In this document: in pieces, positions 26,086-35,087 of the stretch | Position numbering within the stretch: the stretch's first letter is position 1 | Layout of the letters: every line of letters starts with the position of its first letter | Assembly: GCF_020532645.1 (NCBI RefSeq) | Contig: NZ_JAJAUZ010000071.1 | Location: 1-36,513, forward strand | Length of the DNA: 36,513 nt | DNA from: Streptomyces bambusae | GTDB lineage: Bacteria; Actinomycetota; Actinomycetes; Streptomycetales; Streptomycetaceae | Direction of reading: 5' to 3' | Notes under the pieces: generated by a model | What the model was told of the DNA's origin: nothing | Seen by the model: the letters and a program-made list of their open reading frames with translations, nothing else | The model's database searches: none | Position numbers and translations under genes: made by a program

Positions 26086-27945
26086 TCAGCCCGGATAGAC
26101 CGGTGCCCGCCCCGGCACCGTCACCGTGCGCCACTGCGCACCCGGCGGCAGCCACACGATCCCGCCCTCGTCCGAGAAGGCCACCACCGGCAGCCGCTCG
26201 TCCTCGGAGGCGGCGATCGCGCTGACCCCGCTGGCCCCGGCGAGGCTGCCGGACACCACGACCGAGCCGTCGGCCTGCATGTACCGCGCCTGCACCAGCC
26301 CGCCGGCCTCCCGGCCGACCACCAGCAGCCGGCCGCGGGAGGCCCAGGACACGGCCTTGACCTCTTCCATCTGCGGGGCCGCGGCCCGCAGCTCGCGCAC
26401 CGTCACGGTGCCCGCGTCGCCTTTGCCCTCCGGTCGCTCGATCCGGCCGACGTGCAGGGTCTCCCGGTCGTCCTTCTTGATCAGCAGCGCGATCCGGACC
26501 CCGTCCGAGGACACCCGCAGCGACTCGATCCGGCCGCCGTCCAGCCCGGCCACGTCCACCTTCCGGGGCGTGCCGGTGCCGCCGGGCAGCAGCCACAGGG
26601 CCGGGTCCGCCGGGTTCCGGTCGGCCACCCACAGGTCGCCCAGGGCGTCCCAGCTCGGCGCCGACAGCTGGTTCGCGGCGCTCTTCAGCGCCGGCTGACC
26701 GACCGGGCCGCCCGTGGTCAGCGAGAGGACGTACAGCGCGTGCCCGTTCTCGGTGACCACCGCGGCGCGCCGCTCGTCGTGCGCCACCCCCGCGGTGCCG
26801 ACCTTCAGCCCGGAGCCCACCAGCGGGCCCGGCACCTGCTCGGCGGGCCGCTGCGCGTCCGGGCTCTCCGCACTGTCCGGGTTCAGCTGCATGCGCACGA
26901 GCCGGTGGTCGTTGTCCACGTAGTACTGGTGCTGGGGGGCGCCGGACAACCGGTTCGTCTGCGCGGACGCCTCGGTCACCTTGCACAGCTGGGTGCCGTC
27001 GGCGCGCAGCAGCTCGACCTGCGCGATCCGCGAGGAGGTCAGCTCGCGGGCGGTGAACAGCAGCTGGGTGCCCATCTTCTCGCACTGCTTGGCCGCCACG
27101 TTCGCGGCCTTCTTGTTGAGCGGCACCTGGAGGGTGTTGTTCTCGTCCGACGTCAGCGTCCGGGTGCCCTCCTTGAGGGCGGTGCCGGTCGGGAAGCTCG
27201 ACGTGACCACCGGGCCGAGCCAGGAGGACGGCCCTTCGAGCAGCGACTTCACGGTCTGCGTCATGGGGTCCATGCGGGACTCGGGGTCCTGCCGCTGCCG
27301 TACGTAGACGGGGTCGGCGACGAGCATGCCGGAGGCGAAGTAGTACTTGTTGACCGACTTGAAGATGCGCTGGAAGTCGGATTCGCCGAGGACCAGGCCG
27401 TCGGGCAGGTTCGCGATCCGCCACTGCCCGTCCTTCTTGACGAGCTGAAGCCTGGTCTCGTACCGGCCGCCGCGGGCCGCCGGCTGGTAGGCGCCGCGCC
27501 CGTCCACCGTGGCGAGCTTGGTGCCGACCAGCTCGAACTGCCTGCCGATCAGCTCCTTCTCCGGTCCGCGGGCCGGGGTGATCTCCCGGGGACCGCTGAG
27601 TCCGGAGGACAGCACGGTGATGCCCGAGCCCGGCTCCCACTTCTGCGCGGCTTCCTCGGTCAGGTACTGCCGGGCGGTGGCCAGCTTCGGGTCGTCGCTG
27701 GTCATGGCCTCCAGGAAGCCCTCGACGATCTCGGACGGCTGGGCCTTGTCCGGCGGCGGCACCGCGAACACCCGGACCTGCGAGTCGACCCCGCGGGCGG
27801 CGTCCACCGGCCGGTTCTCCCCGCTGTCGGGCATCGACGCGCAGCCGGCCAGCAGCACCGCCCCGCAGCCCAGGGCCACCGAGCGGCGCAGGGCCCGCCG
27901 CGGCCCGCGCCGCGGCTCCGTCATCGCCTCGTGCTCAGCGCGCAT
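26086..27945 (-). CDS. lpqB: Lipoprotein LpqB, MtrAB accessory
   Basis: Lipoprotein of 619 residues. The signal peptide has a basic start (RRALRRS) and the lipobox LLAGC with Cys35, so it is anchored on the outer membrane face. The N-terminal half includes SEIVEGFLEAMTSDDPKLATARQYLT and a GerMN-like segment (MTQTVKSLLEGPSSWLGPVVTSSFPTG). The C-terminal half (about 300-619) has repeated short motifs such as LSAPSWDALGDLWVADRNP and VSSDGVRIALL, which suggest a beta-propeller. In mycobacteria LpqB interacts with the sensor domain of MtrB and modulates MtrA activity. ATG 27945 is chosen: GGAGG lies about 9 bases upstream and the gene overlaps the mtrB end by 11 bases. ATG 27924 is the alternative, with a poorly spaced ribosome-binding site. 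Confidence 0.95.
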   Translation of the reverse strand: MRAEHEAMTEPRRGPRRALRRSVALGCGAVLLAGCASMPDSGENRPVDAARGVDSQVRVFAVPPPDKAQPSEIVEGFLEAMTSDDPKLATARQYLTEEAAQKWEPGSGITVLSSGLSGPREITPARGPEKELIGRQFELVGTKLATVDGRGAYQPAARGGRYETRLQLVKKDGQWRIANLPDGLVLGESDFQRIFKSVNKYYFASGMLVADPVYVRQRQDPESRMDPMTQTVKSLLEGPSSWLGPVVTSSFPTGTALKEGTRTLTSDENNTLQVPLNKKAANVAAKQCEKMGTQLLFTARELTSSRIAQVELLRADGTQLCKVTEASAQTNRLSGAPQHQYYVDNDHRLVRMQLNPDSAESPDAQRPAEQVPGPLVGSGLKVGTAGVAHDERRAAVVTENGHALYVLSLTTGGPVGQPALKSAANQLSAPSWDALGDLWVADRNPADPALWLLPGGTGTPRKVDVAGLDGGRIESLRVSSDGVRIALLIKKDDRETLHVGRIERPEGKGDAGTVTVRELRAAAPQMEEVKAVSWASRGRLLVVGREAGGLVQARYMQADGSVVVSGSLAGASGVSAIAASEDERLPVVAFSDEGGIVWLPPGAQWRTVTVPGRAPVYPG

Positions 27946-29947
27946 CTGCCTGGTCCTCCCGGTCCGTACGCTCCGCCCCCGCGGCCCGGGCCTCCGCCTC
28001 GCCCGTCTCCGCCGTACGCGTCTCCGCTGCGCCGGTCCCGGCGGCCGCGCCCGGCTCACCGGCCGGCATGGCCACCACGCGCGCCCCGTTGCCCGGCAAG
28101 GCCGTCGGGTCGGCGGGCACCGCCGTGGCCACCACGGTCCGCGGCGGTATCGGGGACCTGGCCCCGCCGGGCTCGCCGCCGGGCTGGACGGGCACCGGCC
28201 CGCGCCGGCCGGCCGCGGCCCGCTCGGCCTCGGCGTCCGCCTGTGCCCGGGCCCTCGCGGCCCGGGAGTCCTCGGGCTCCAGCGGGATCGGCGAGCCGCG
28301 CAGCGGTTCGTCCGCGGTCCGCGGCAGGGTCAGCCGGAACTGCGAGCCGCCGCCCGGTTCGCCCCAGGCCTGCAGCCAGCCGCCGTGCAGCCGCGCGTCC
28401 TCGACGGCGATCGACAGCCCGAGGCCGGTACCGCCGGTGGTGCGGGCGCGCGCCGGGTCGGCCCGCCAGAAGCGGTTGAACACGCGGGTCGCCTCGCCCG
28501 GCTTCAGACCCACGCCGTAGTCGCGCACGGCGACCGCGACGGCCCCGCCCGCAGACGCCAGCCGGACCACGACGTCCCGGCCCTCGCCGTGCTCGACGGC
28601 GTTGACCACGAGGTTGCGCAGCACCCGCTCGACGCGGCGGGCATCGGCCTCCGCCACCACCGGCTGGCTGTCGCCGAGGACCCGGATCCGGGTCCCCTTG
28701 CGCTCCGCCAGCGGCTCCGCGCCGTCGATCACCCGGTGCACCACGTCGCGCAGGTCGATCGGCTCGGCCTCCAGGGCCGCCGCGCCCGCGTCGAACCGGC
28801 TGATCTCCAGCAGGTCCGCGAGCAGCGACTCGAACCGGTCCAGCTGCCCGACGAGCAGCTCCGCCGAGCGGGCCGTCACCGGGTCGAAGTCGTCCTTCGC
28901 GTCGTGGATGACATCGGCTGCCATCCGTACGGTGGTCAGCGGGGTGCGGAGCTCGTGCGAGACGTCGGAGACGAACCGCCGCTGCATCCGGGACAGGTCC
29001 TCCAGCTGCTGGATCTTCAGCTGCAGGTTCTGCGCCATCTTGTTGAAGGCCTCGCCGAGCCGCGCGATGTCGTCCTCGCCGGTGACCTTCATGCGCTCCT
29101 GCAACCGGCCCGCGGACAGCCGCTCCGCGATCCCGGCGGCCATCCGCACGGGCGTCACGACCTGCCGTACGACGAACCACGCGATGGCGCCCAGCAGCAC
29201 GACCACGAACAGCCCGGCCGTCGCGACGGTGGTGCGCACCAGGGTCAGCGACTCCTCCTCCTGCGTCAGCGGGAAGAGGTAGTAGAGGTGGTACGGGTCG
29301 CCGTTGATGTCCGTGAGCCGCTTGCCGACGATCAGCGCGGCCTCGGAGGGCCGGCCCTCGCCGTCGCTGTAGCGGATCCGGGAGAACGACTGGTAGGCGC
29401 CGACCCCGTGGTCGACCTCGACGCGCAGCGACAGCGGGATGCTCGCGGTCGGGTCGACCCCGCCGGAGGCGCGCGCGCCGCGCACGCCGGTGCCGGTGTC
29501 GCCGGTGCCGGCGCCGAGCGCGACCACGTCGAACGCGGTCTGGCCGCCGCTGGACAGCTGCTCGACGAGGTTGTTCATCCAGGCGGTGGCGTTCCGCCCG
29601 GTCTTCCCGTCCGGCGCCGCGTCCTGCCCGTCCACGGTCGGCGGGGTGTCGGCCTTCTCCTGCGCCACGGCGAACCCGCCCGCGGCCTGGCTCTGCGCGG
29701 CCTCCTGCTTGGCGTCGAGGAGGCCGTTGCGGACCTGGCCGATGACGACGAAGCCCAGCAGCACGACGACGCCCAGCGACATCAGGAGCGTGCCGGCGAC
29801 CACGCGGAGCTGGAGGTTGCGGCGCCACAGCCGGATGGCGGGCAGCAGCGGGCGGCGCAGCAGCCGTACGAAGAGCCTCAGCACGGGGCCGCCGGGTGCC
29901 CGGTCCTGGAGCAGCCGGCCGCCCCGCCGGGTCCTGCCGGAAGACAT
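27935..29947 (-). CDS. mtrB: Sensor histidine kinase MtrB
   Basis: Kinase of 670 residues. A basic N-terminus precedes membrane helix 1 (about 47-71), an extracytoplasmic sensor (about 72-238), helix 2 (about 241-260) and a HAMP domain (to about 315). The phospho-acceptor His331 is in FVSDVSHELRTPLTTV. The ATPase domain shows the N-box NLVVNAVEHG (about 445-454), G1 DYGVGL and G2 GGTGLGLSIA (505-514). A low-complexity tail of about 120 residues (551-670), rich in Ala, Pro, Glu and Arg, follows. It phosphorylates MtrA, linking envelope state to cell division, sporulation and antibiotic genes in Streptomyces. The start ATG 29947 lies 2 bases after the mtrA stop, and lpqB overlaps its end, so the three genes form one operon. 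Confidence 0.97.
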   Translation of the reverse strand: MSSGRTRRGGRLLQDRAPGGPVLRLFVRLLRRPLLPAIRLWRRNLQLRVVAGTLLMSLGVVVLLGFVVIGQVRNGLLDAKQEAAQSQAAGGFAVAQEKADTPPTVDGQDAAPDGKTGRNATAWMNNLVEQLSSGGQTAFDVVALGAGTGDTGTGVRGARASGGVDPTASIPLSLRVEVDHGVGAYQSFSRIRYSDGEGRPSEAALIVGKRLTDINGDPYHLYYLFPLTQEEESLTLVRTTVATAGLFVVVLLGAIAWFVVRQVVTPVRMAAGIAERLSAGRLQERMKVTGEDDIARLGEAFNKMAQNLQLKIQQLEDLSRMQRRFVSDVSHELRTPLTTVRMAADVIHDAKDDFDPVTARSAELLVGQLDRFESLLADLLEISRFDAGAAALEAEPIDLRDVVHRVIDGAEPLAERKGTRIRVLGDSQPVVAEADARRVERVLRNLVVNAVEHGEGRDVVVRLASAGGAVAVAVRDYGVGLKPGEATRVFNRFWRADPARARTTGGTGLGLSIAVEDARLHGGWLQAWGEPGGGSQFRLTLPRTADEPLRGSPIPLEPEDSRAARARAQADAEAERAAAGRRGPVPVQPGGEPGGARSPIPPRTVVATAVPADPTALPGNGARVVAMPAGEPGAAAGTGAAETRTAETGEAEARAAGAERTDREDQADAR

Positions 29948-29949
29948 GG

Positions 29950-30627
29950 TCAGCTCGGTCCGGCCTTGTAACCGACGCCGCGGACGGTCACGACGATCTC
30001 CGGGCGCTCGGGGTCCCTCTCGACCTTGGAGCGCAGCCGCTGTACGTGCACGTTGACGAGGCGGGTGTCCGCCGCGTGCCGGTAGCCCCAGACCTGCTCC
30101 AGGAGCACCTCGCGGGTGAAGACCTGCCACGGCTTGCGGGCGAGCGCGACCAGCAGGTCGAACTCCAGCGGGGTCAGCGCGATCGCCGTGCCGTCCCGCT
30201 TGACCGAGTGCCCGGCCACGTCGATGACGAGGTCGCCGATGGTCAGCTGCTCGGGCGCCGGCTCCTCGGAGCGGCGCAGCCGGGCGCGGATCCGCGCGAC
30301 GAGCTCCTTCGGCTTGAACGGCTTGACGATGTAGTCGTCGGCCCCGGACTCCAGGCCCACGACCACGTCGACCGTGTCGCTCTTGGCCGTGAGCATGACG
30401 ATCGGCACACCGGACTCGGCCCGGATCAGCCGGCAGACCTCTATGCCGTCCCGTCCGGGGAGCATCAGGTCGAGCAGCACGAGATCCGGCTTGGCCTCCC
30501 GGAATGCCGCCAGTGCCTTGTCGCCGTCAGCGACGAACGACGGTTCAAAACCTTCTCCCCGCAGCACAATGCCGAGCATCTCGGCCAGCGCGGTGTCGTC
30601 GTCGACGACAAGGACGCGTCCCTTCAT
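29950..30627 (-). CDS. mtrA: OmpR-family response regulator MtrA
   Basis: Response regulator of 225 residues from ATG 30627 (MKGRVLVVDDD). The receiver domain has phospho-acceptor Asp53 in LVLLDLMLPGRDG, with Thr and Lys in VMLTAKSD and DYIVKPFKPKEL. The winged-helix domain (about 130-225) includes LTPLEFDLLVALARKPWQVFTREVLLEQVWGYRHAADTRLVNVHVQRLRSKVE, near-identical in known Streptomyces MtrA as I recall it. In-frame ATGs at 30636 and 30639 would add 3 or 4 residues; none of the starts has a clear ribosome-binding site. A palindrome ATTAGCTAAT and a GTTACC motif lie 4-20 bases upstream of the outermost start. MtrA is a conserved, often essential, regulator of development and division. It heads the mtrA-mtrB-lpqB operon and is divergent from the MoxR/DUF58 operon. 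Confidence 0.97.
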   Translation of the reverse strand: MKGRVLVVDDDTALAEMLGIVLRGEGFEPSFVADGDKALAAFREAKPDLVLLDLMLPGRDGIEVCRLIRAESGVPIVMLTAKSDTVDVVVGLESGADDYIVKPFKPKELVARIRARLRRSEEPAPEQLTIGDLVIDVAGHSVKRDGTAIALTPLEFDLLVALARKPWQVFTREVLLEQVWGYRHAADTRLVNVHVQRLRSKVERDPERPEIVVTVRGVGYKAGPS

Positions 30628-30642
30628 GGTTGACATCATCCC

Positions 30643-30659
30643 ATTAGCTAATCGTTACC
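30643..30659. promoter_or_regulatory. Palindrome ATTAGCTAAT and GTTACC upstream of mtrA
   Basis: A perfect 10-base AT-rich palindrome (30643-30652) and GTTACC (30654-30659) sit directly before the mtrA start cluster. They could be promoter, autoregulatory site, or both. Confidence 0.4.
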
Positions 30660-30894
30660 TGGCGGTGAGCTGCCACACAGAGGTGCGACCCGTGGTTCCG
30701 GTTCCGTCGCCCGACGGGATCCGGCCCCCCAGTCTGCCCCGTCCGGCGGTGACAATTGAAGGTGCCGGGTAAAGCTGCCCAGGCCGGAAGGCCGGCGAAC
30801 GGGCCGACGGGGGCCGGTCCGCGCCGCACGGGCGCATGGCACGATGGCAGCCGACCAGCGCCCCGCCCCCGTACGGGCACACGAAGGAGCGACG

Positions 30895-32187
30895 ATGAAC
30901 GACTCTCCGGGCTGGGCTTCGCCCGGATCCTCCCCCGCCGACGGCGAGCGGCCCGACGCGGCCGCACCCGCCGGCCAGGACGGCCCTCCCGCCGGCGCCC
31001 CGGACGGTACGGGCTCAGGCCCCGCCGCGTCCGGCCCGCGCTGGTCCAAGGAGCAGCCGCCGCCGGGCCGGTGGAGCGCCCCCGGCCCCGGAGGCGCCGC
31101 GCCCGGTCCCGTCCCCGGAGGCCCCGCCCCGCAGCCGCAGGCACCCCAGGGCTGGGGCAACCCGTACCCCGGCGGTCCCGCCCCGCAGGGCGGCGGCTGG
31201 GGCACGGGCCCGGCCTGGGGCCGGCCCCCGGCGGCGAAGCCGGGCGTGATCCCGCTGCGGCCGCTGGCCGTCGGCGAGATCCTCGACGGCGCCGTCACCA
31301 CCATGCGCGAGCACTGGCGGACGGTCCTCGGCATCGCCCTCGCGTTCGCGGTGGTCACCCAGCTCGCGATCACCCTGGTCCAGGGCTTCCTGTTCGAGAC
31401 CACGACCACCTCGACCGCCGACCCCGAGGACCTGGGCGCGATCGCCGACGACATCGGCGCGAACCTGGCCGCGAGCGGCATCGCCCAGGTCATCACCCTG
31501 ATCGGCACGATCATCGCGACGGCCACCCTGACCATGGTGGTCAGCCGGGCCGTGCTGGGCCAGTCCTCGGAGATCGGTCCCGTGTGGCGCGAGGCCCGCC
31601 CGCAGCTGCTCAAGCTCACCGGCCTGACCCTGCTGCTGGCCCTGATGGGCGTGGCCGTCCTCGCCGTGGGCATCGTGCCCGGCGTGCTGGCCTCCAACGT
31701 GCCGCTGGCCGTCGCCGGCGGCATCATCGCCTTCTTCGTGATGGTCTGGCTGTGGGTGCGCTACAGCCTCGCCTCCCCGGCCCTGATGCTGGAGAAGCAG
31801 ACCGTCGTCAAGGCACTGGGCCGCTCCGCGAAGCTGGTGCGCGGCTCCTGGTGGCGCGTCTTCGGCATCTCGCTGCTCGTACAGGTCCTGACCAGCATCG
31901 TGGCGGGCATCATCATCCTCCCGTTCACGTTGGTGGCGATGGCCGTGACCGGCGGCGGCATGGACGGGATCGTGAACGGCACCGCCGGCTTCGGCTGGGG
32001 CTTCCTGATCATCTCCGCCATCGGCGCGGTGATCGCCCTGACGATCACCATGCCGATCAACGCGGGCGTGACCGTGCTGCTCTACATCGACCAGCGCATC
32101 CGCCGCGAAGCCCTCGACCTGGAGCTGGCCCGCGCCGCCGGCCTCCGGGACTACGGCGGCCCCGCCCCCTCCGGTACCGGAGGCTGA
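30895..32187 (+). CDS. Polytopic membrane protein with disordered Pro/Gly-rich N-terminus (GPDPase_memb/DUF7544-like)
   Basis: Protein of 430 residues. The first 115 residues are Pro/Gly/Ala-rich with repeated GPG and PGGPAPQ patterns, likely disordered and cytoplasmic. A conserved IPLRPLAVGEILDGAVTTMREHW then leads to about six membrane helices (roughly 142-400), including RTVLGIALAFAVVTQLAITLVQ and LLKLTGLTLLLALMGVAVLAVG. The LRPL-GEILDGA signature and the later PALMLEKQTVVKALGRSAKLVRGSWWRVFGI are typical of the membrane domain found in glycerophosphoryl-diester-phosphodiesterase-like proteins, but no catalytic domain is present. ATG 30895 has GAAGGAG about 5 bases upstream. It opens a five-gene operon; the next gene starts 8 bases after its stop. 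The role is unknown. Confidence 0.82.
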   Translation: MNDSPGWASPGSSPADGERPDAAAPAGQDGPPAGAPDGTGSGPAASGPRWSKEQPPPGRWSAPGPGGAAPGPVPGGPAPQPQAPQGWGNPYPGGPAPQGGGWGTGPAWGRPPAAKPGVIPLRPLAVGEILDGAVTTMREHWRTVLGIALAFAVVTQLAITLVQGFLFETTTTSTADPEDLGAIADDIGANLAASGIAQVITLIGTIIATATLTMVVSRAVLGQSSEIGPVWREARPQLLKLTGLTLLLALMGVAVLAVGIVPGVLASNVPLAVAGGIIAFFVMVWLWVRYSLASPALMLEKQTVVKALGRSAKLVRGSWWRVFGISLLVQVLTSIVAGIIILPFTLVAMAVTGGGMDGIVNGTAGFGWGFLIISAIGAVIALTITMPINAGVTVLLYIDQRIRREALDLELARAAGLRDYGGPAPSGTGG

Positions 32188-32194
32188 CGCCCCG

Positions 32195-32899
32195 GTGGCC
32201 ACGACGGGGGGACCGATCGCGCACGCAACCGCCCGGCTGACGGGCGTCACCGGCGGTACCGACGTACCGCCGGTGACGACCCCGCGCATCCCCGCCCGCG
32301 AGGCGGCGGAGCGGGAGCTGTCCAAGCCGATGTACCACGAGAACGACCCCAGCCTCTTCCAGCGGGTCCTGGACACCCTCTGGGACTGGGTGGGCGACCT
32401 CTTCGGCTCGGCCGCCGGGGCCACCCCGGGCGGCGCCCTCGGCCTCGTCGTGATCGCCGCCGTCGCCGTCCTCCTGATCACCGCCCTGTGGTGGCGGCTC
32501 GGCACCCCCGGCCGCGCCGCCGCCCGCCCGGCCGCCCTCTTCGAGCCGGGCCCCCGCAGCGCCGCCGAGCACCGTACGGCCGCCGAGGCGCACGCCGCCG
32601 CCGGCCGCTGGACCGAGGCCTCCCAGGAACGCATGCGCGCGATCGTCCGCGCCCTGGAGGAACGCACCCTCCTCGCGCCCCGCCCCGGCCGCACCGCCGA
32701 CGAAGCCGCCGCCGAGGCGGCCGCCGCCCTGCCGGTGCACGCCGAGGGCCTGCGCGCCGCCGCCGTCACCTTCGACGCCCTCACCTACGGCGGACACACC
32801 GCGACCCCGGCCACGTACGCGACCCTCCACGCCCTCGACACGGCCCTGGCCCGCACCACCCCCACCCTCCCCCGCCTCCCCGAGGGACGGCCCGCATGA
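32195..32899 (+). CDS. DUF4129 membrane protein
   Basis: Protein of 234 residues with one clear membrane helix (about 79-100, GGALGLVVIAAVAVLLITALWW). The N-terminal part (about 25-75: PPVTTPRIPAREAAERELSKPMYHENDPSLFQRVLDTLWDWVGDLF) precedes it and the C-terminal part (about 118-225) follows. The latter contains AAEHRTAAEAHAAAGRWTEASQERMRAIVRALEER, the DUF4129 signature also found at the C-terminus of transglutaminase-like proteins. Such proteins accompany MoxR and DUF58 genes in many bacteria, with no proven activity. GTG 32195 has GGAGG about 11 bases upstream. Its stop overlaps the next start (ATGA, 32896-32899), so translation is coupled. Confidence 0.85.
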   Translation: MATTGGPIAHATARLTGVTGGTDVPPVTTPRIPAREAAERELSKPMYHENDPSLFQRVLDTLWDWVGDLFGSAAGATPGGALGLVVIAAVAVLLITALWWRLGTPGRAAARPAALFEPGPRSAAEHRTAAEAHAAAGRWTEASQERMRAIVRALEERTLLAPRPGRTADEAAAEAAAALPVHAEGLRAAAVTFDALTYGGHTATPATYATLHALDTALARTTPTLPRLPEGRPA

Positions 32900-34107
32900 C
32901 CGCACCCGGCACCCTCGCGCCCCCGGCCGCCGGCCCCGGCACCTCCCTCGCGCTCGGGCCGCGCCGGCAGTGGCGGCGGGCCCGCGGCCTGCTGCTCGCC
33001 CTCGCCGTCCTGCTGATCGCCGGCTTCGTCCTCGCCGTCCTGAACTCCGGCGACCACCACGGCCGCCTGGACCCCCGCTCCGCCGACCGGCAGGGCAGCC
33101 GCGCCGTCGCCGAACTCCTCGCCGACCGCGGGGTCACCACCCGCGTCGTGACGACCACGCGGGAAGCCGCCGCGGCCGCCGCCCCCGACGCCACCCTCCT
33201 GGTCACCGACCCCGGACTGCTCGGCACCGGCCAGCTGGCCGCCCTCAAGACCTCCATGGACCTGTCCGGCGGCCGCACCGTGCTGCTCGCCCCGGGCGGC
33301 CCCGCACTGGAGGCCCTCGCCCCCGGCGTCACCGCCCGCCCCCCGGCCGGCCCCGACGTCCTCGGCCCCGGCTGCACCCTGCCCGCCGCCACCACCGCGG
33401 GCCGCGCCGAAACCGGCGGCGGCCTCCGCTACGCCACCACCCTCCCGGGCGCCCTGAGCTGCTACCGGACCGCCGGCGCAGCCACCGTGCTCACCCTGCC
33501 CCGCCCCGGCGCCGCCACCGGCGACACCGTCCTCCTCGGCGCCCCGACCCCCCTCCTCAACGAGCGCCTCGCCGAAGAGGGCAACGCCTCCCTGGCCCTC
33601 CAGCTCCTCGGCTCCCGCCCCACTCTCGTCTGGTACCTCCCGTCCCTCGACGACCCGGCGCTGACCGAGGACCCGGCCGCCGACCGCTCGTTCTTCGACC
33701 TCATCCCCGACGGCTGGTCCTGGGCCCTGCTCCAGCTCGCCGTCGCCGCCGCCCTCGCCGCCCTCTGGCGGGCCCGCCGCCTCGGCCCGCTCGTCACCGA
33801 GCAGCTGCCGGTCGCCGTCCGCGCCTCCGAGGCCGCCGAGGGCCGCGCCCGCCTCTACCACGCGGCCGGCGCCCGCGACCGGGCCGCCGACGTCCTGCGC
33901 ACCGCCACTCGCACCCGGCTCGCCGCCCTCGTCGGCGTACCCGCCGCCAGGGCCCACGACCCGGCCGTCCTGCTGCCCGCTGTCGCGGCCGTGACCGGCC
34001 GGGATCCCGCCGCCCTCCTCTTCGGAACCGCCCCCGGCGACGACGCGGCCCTCGTCGCGCTCGCCGACCACCTCGACGCCCTCGAAAGAGAGGTCCGTAC
34101 CTCATGA
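32896..34107 (+). CDS. DUF4350 membrane protein
   Basis: Protein of 403 residues with a first membrane helix at about 30-50 (RGLLLALAVLLIAGFVLAVLN). A long domain between the helices contains LDPRSADRQGSRAVAELLADRGVTTRVV, typical of DUF4350, which resembles a class I glutamine-amidotransferase-like fold in related families. A second helix lies near 273-295 (WSWALLQLAVAAALAALWRARR). A C-terminal cytoplasmic part has AAEGRARLYHAAGARDRAADVLRTATRTRLAALVG. Between the two helices the bulk would be outside the cell. ATGA overlaps join it to both neighbours (32896-32899 and 34104-34107). The function is unknown; it is a regular companion of MoxR/DUF58/DUF4129. Confidence 0.85.
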   Translation: MTAPGTLAPPAAGPGTSLALGPRRQWRRARGLLLALAVLLIAGFVLAVLNSGDHHGRLDPRSADRQGSRAVAELLADRGVTTRVVTTTREAAAAAAPDATLLVTDPGLLGTGQLAALKTSMDLSGGRTVLLAPGGPALEALAPGVTARPPAGPDVLGPGCTLPAATTAGRAETGGGLRYATTLPGALSCYRTAGAATVLTLPRPGAATGDTVLLGAPTPLLNERLAEEGNASLALQLLGSRPTLVWYLPSLDDPALTEDPAADRSFFDLIPDGWSWALLQLAVAAALAALWRARRLGPLVTEQLPVAVRASEAAEGRARLYHAAGARDRAADVLRTATRTRLAALVGVPAARAHDPAVLLPAVAAVTGRDPAALLFGTAPGDDAALVALADHLDALEREVRTS

Positions 34108-35087
34108 CGGCCCAGCCCGCCGACCCCGCGGCCACCACGGCCGGCGCCCGCGCCTCCCTGGAGGCCCTGCGCGCCGAGATCGGAAAGGCCGTCGTCGGCC
34201 AGGACCCGGCCGTCACCGGCCTCGTCGTCGCGCTCCTGTGCCGCGGCCACGTCCTCCTCGAAGGCGTACCCGGCGTCGCGAAGACCCTCCTGGTCCGCGC
34301 CCTCGCCGCCTCCCTCGCCCTCGACACCAAGCGGGTCCAGTTCACCCCCGACCTGATGCCGAGCGACGTCACCGGCTCCCTCGTCTACGACACCCGCAGC
34401 GCCGAGTTCTCCTTCCAGGAAGGCCCGGTCTTCACCAACCTCCTCCTCGCCGACGAGATCAACCGGACCCCGCCGAAGACCCAGTCCTCCCTGTTGGAGG
34501 CCATGGAAGAGCGCCAGGTCACCGTCGACGGCACGCCGCGCCCGCTGCCCGACCCCTTCCTCGTCGCCGCCACCCAGAACCCCGTCGAGTACGAGGGCAC
34601 CTACCCGCTCCCCGAAGCCCAGCTGGACCGCTTCCTGCTGAAGCTGAACGTTCCGCTGCCGGGCCGCCAGGACGAGATCGACGTCCTGACCCGGCACGCC
34701 GCCGGCTTCAACCCGCGCGACCTGCACGCCGCCGGCGTCCGCCCGGTCGCCGGGCCCGAGGACCTGGAGGCCGCCCGCCGGGCCGTCGCCGCCACCACCG
34801 TCTCCGCCGAGATCACCGGCTACGTCGTCGACATCTGCCGCGCGACGCGCGAGTCCCCCTCCCTCCTCCTCGGGGTCTCCCCGCGCGGCGCGACCGCCCT
34901 GCTGTCCACGGCCCGCGCCTGGGCCTGGCTGACCGGCCGCGACTACGTGATCCCCGACGACGTGAAGGCCCTCGCGCTCCCCACCCTCCGCCACCGCGTC
35001 CAGCTGCGCCCCGAGGCCGAGATGGAGGGCGTCACCGCGGATTCCGTCATCACCGCGATCCTCAACCACGTCCCCGTGCCGCGCTGA
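34104..35087 (+). CDS. MoxR-family AAA+ ATPase
   Basis: Cytoplasmic AAA+ ATPase of 327 residues in the MoxR group. Walker A is GVPGVAKT (54-61), Walker B LLLADEIN (113-120), sensor 1 VAATQNPVEYEGTYPLPEAQLDRF (154-177), and the C-terminal AAA lid follows with LLLGVSPRGATALLSTARAWAW. MoxR ATPases act as chaperone-like machines with von Willebrand or DUF58 partners in assembling or maturing protein complexes. ATG 34104 overlaps the previous stop (ATGA), and the stop overlaps the next start (TGATG, 35085-35089). Translational coupling with DUF58 suggests a fixed subunit ratio. Confidence 0.93.
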   Translation: MTAQPADPAATTAGARASLEALRAEIGKAVVGQDPAVTGLVVALLCRGHVLLEGVPGVAKTLLVRALAASLALDTKRVQFTPDLMPSDVTGSLVYDTRSAEFSFQEGPVFTNLLLADEINRTPPKTQSSLLEAMEERQVTVDGTPRPLPDPFLVAATQNPVEYEGTYPLPEAQLDRFLLKLNVPLPGRQDEIDVLTRHAAGFNPRDLHAAGVRPVAGPEDLEAARRAVAATTVSAEITGYVVDICRATRESPSLLLGVSPRGATALLSTARAWAWLTGRDYVIPDDVKALALPTLRHRVQLRPEAEMEGVTADSVITAILNHVPVPR

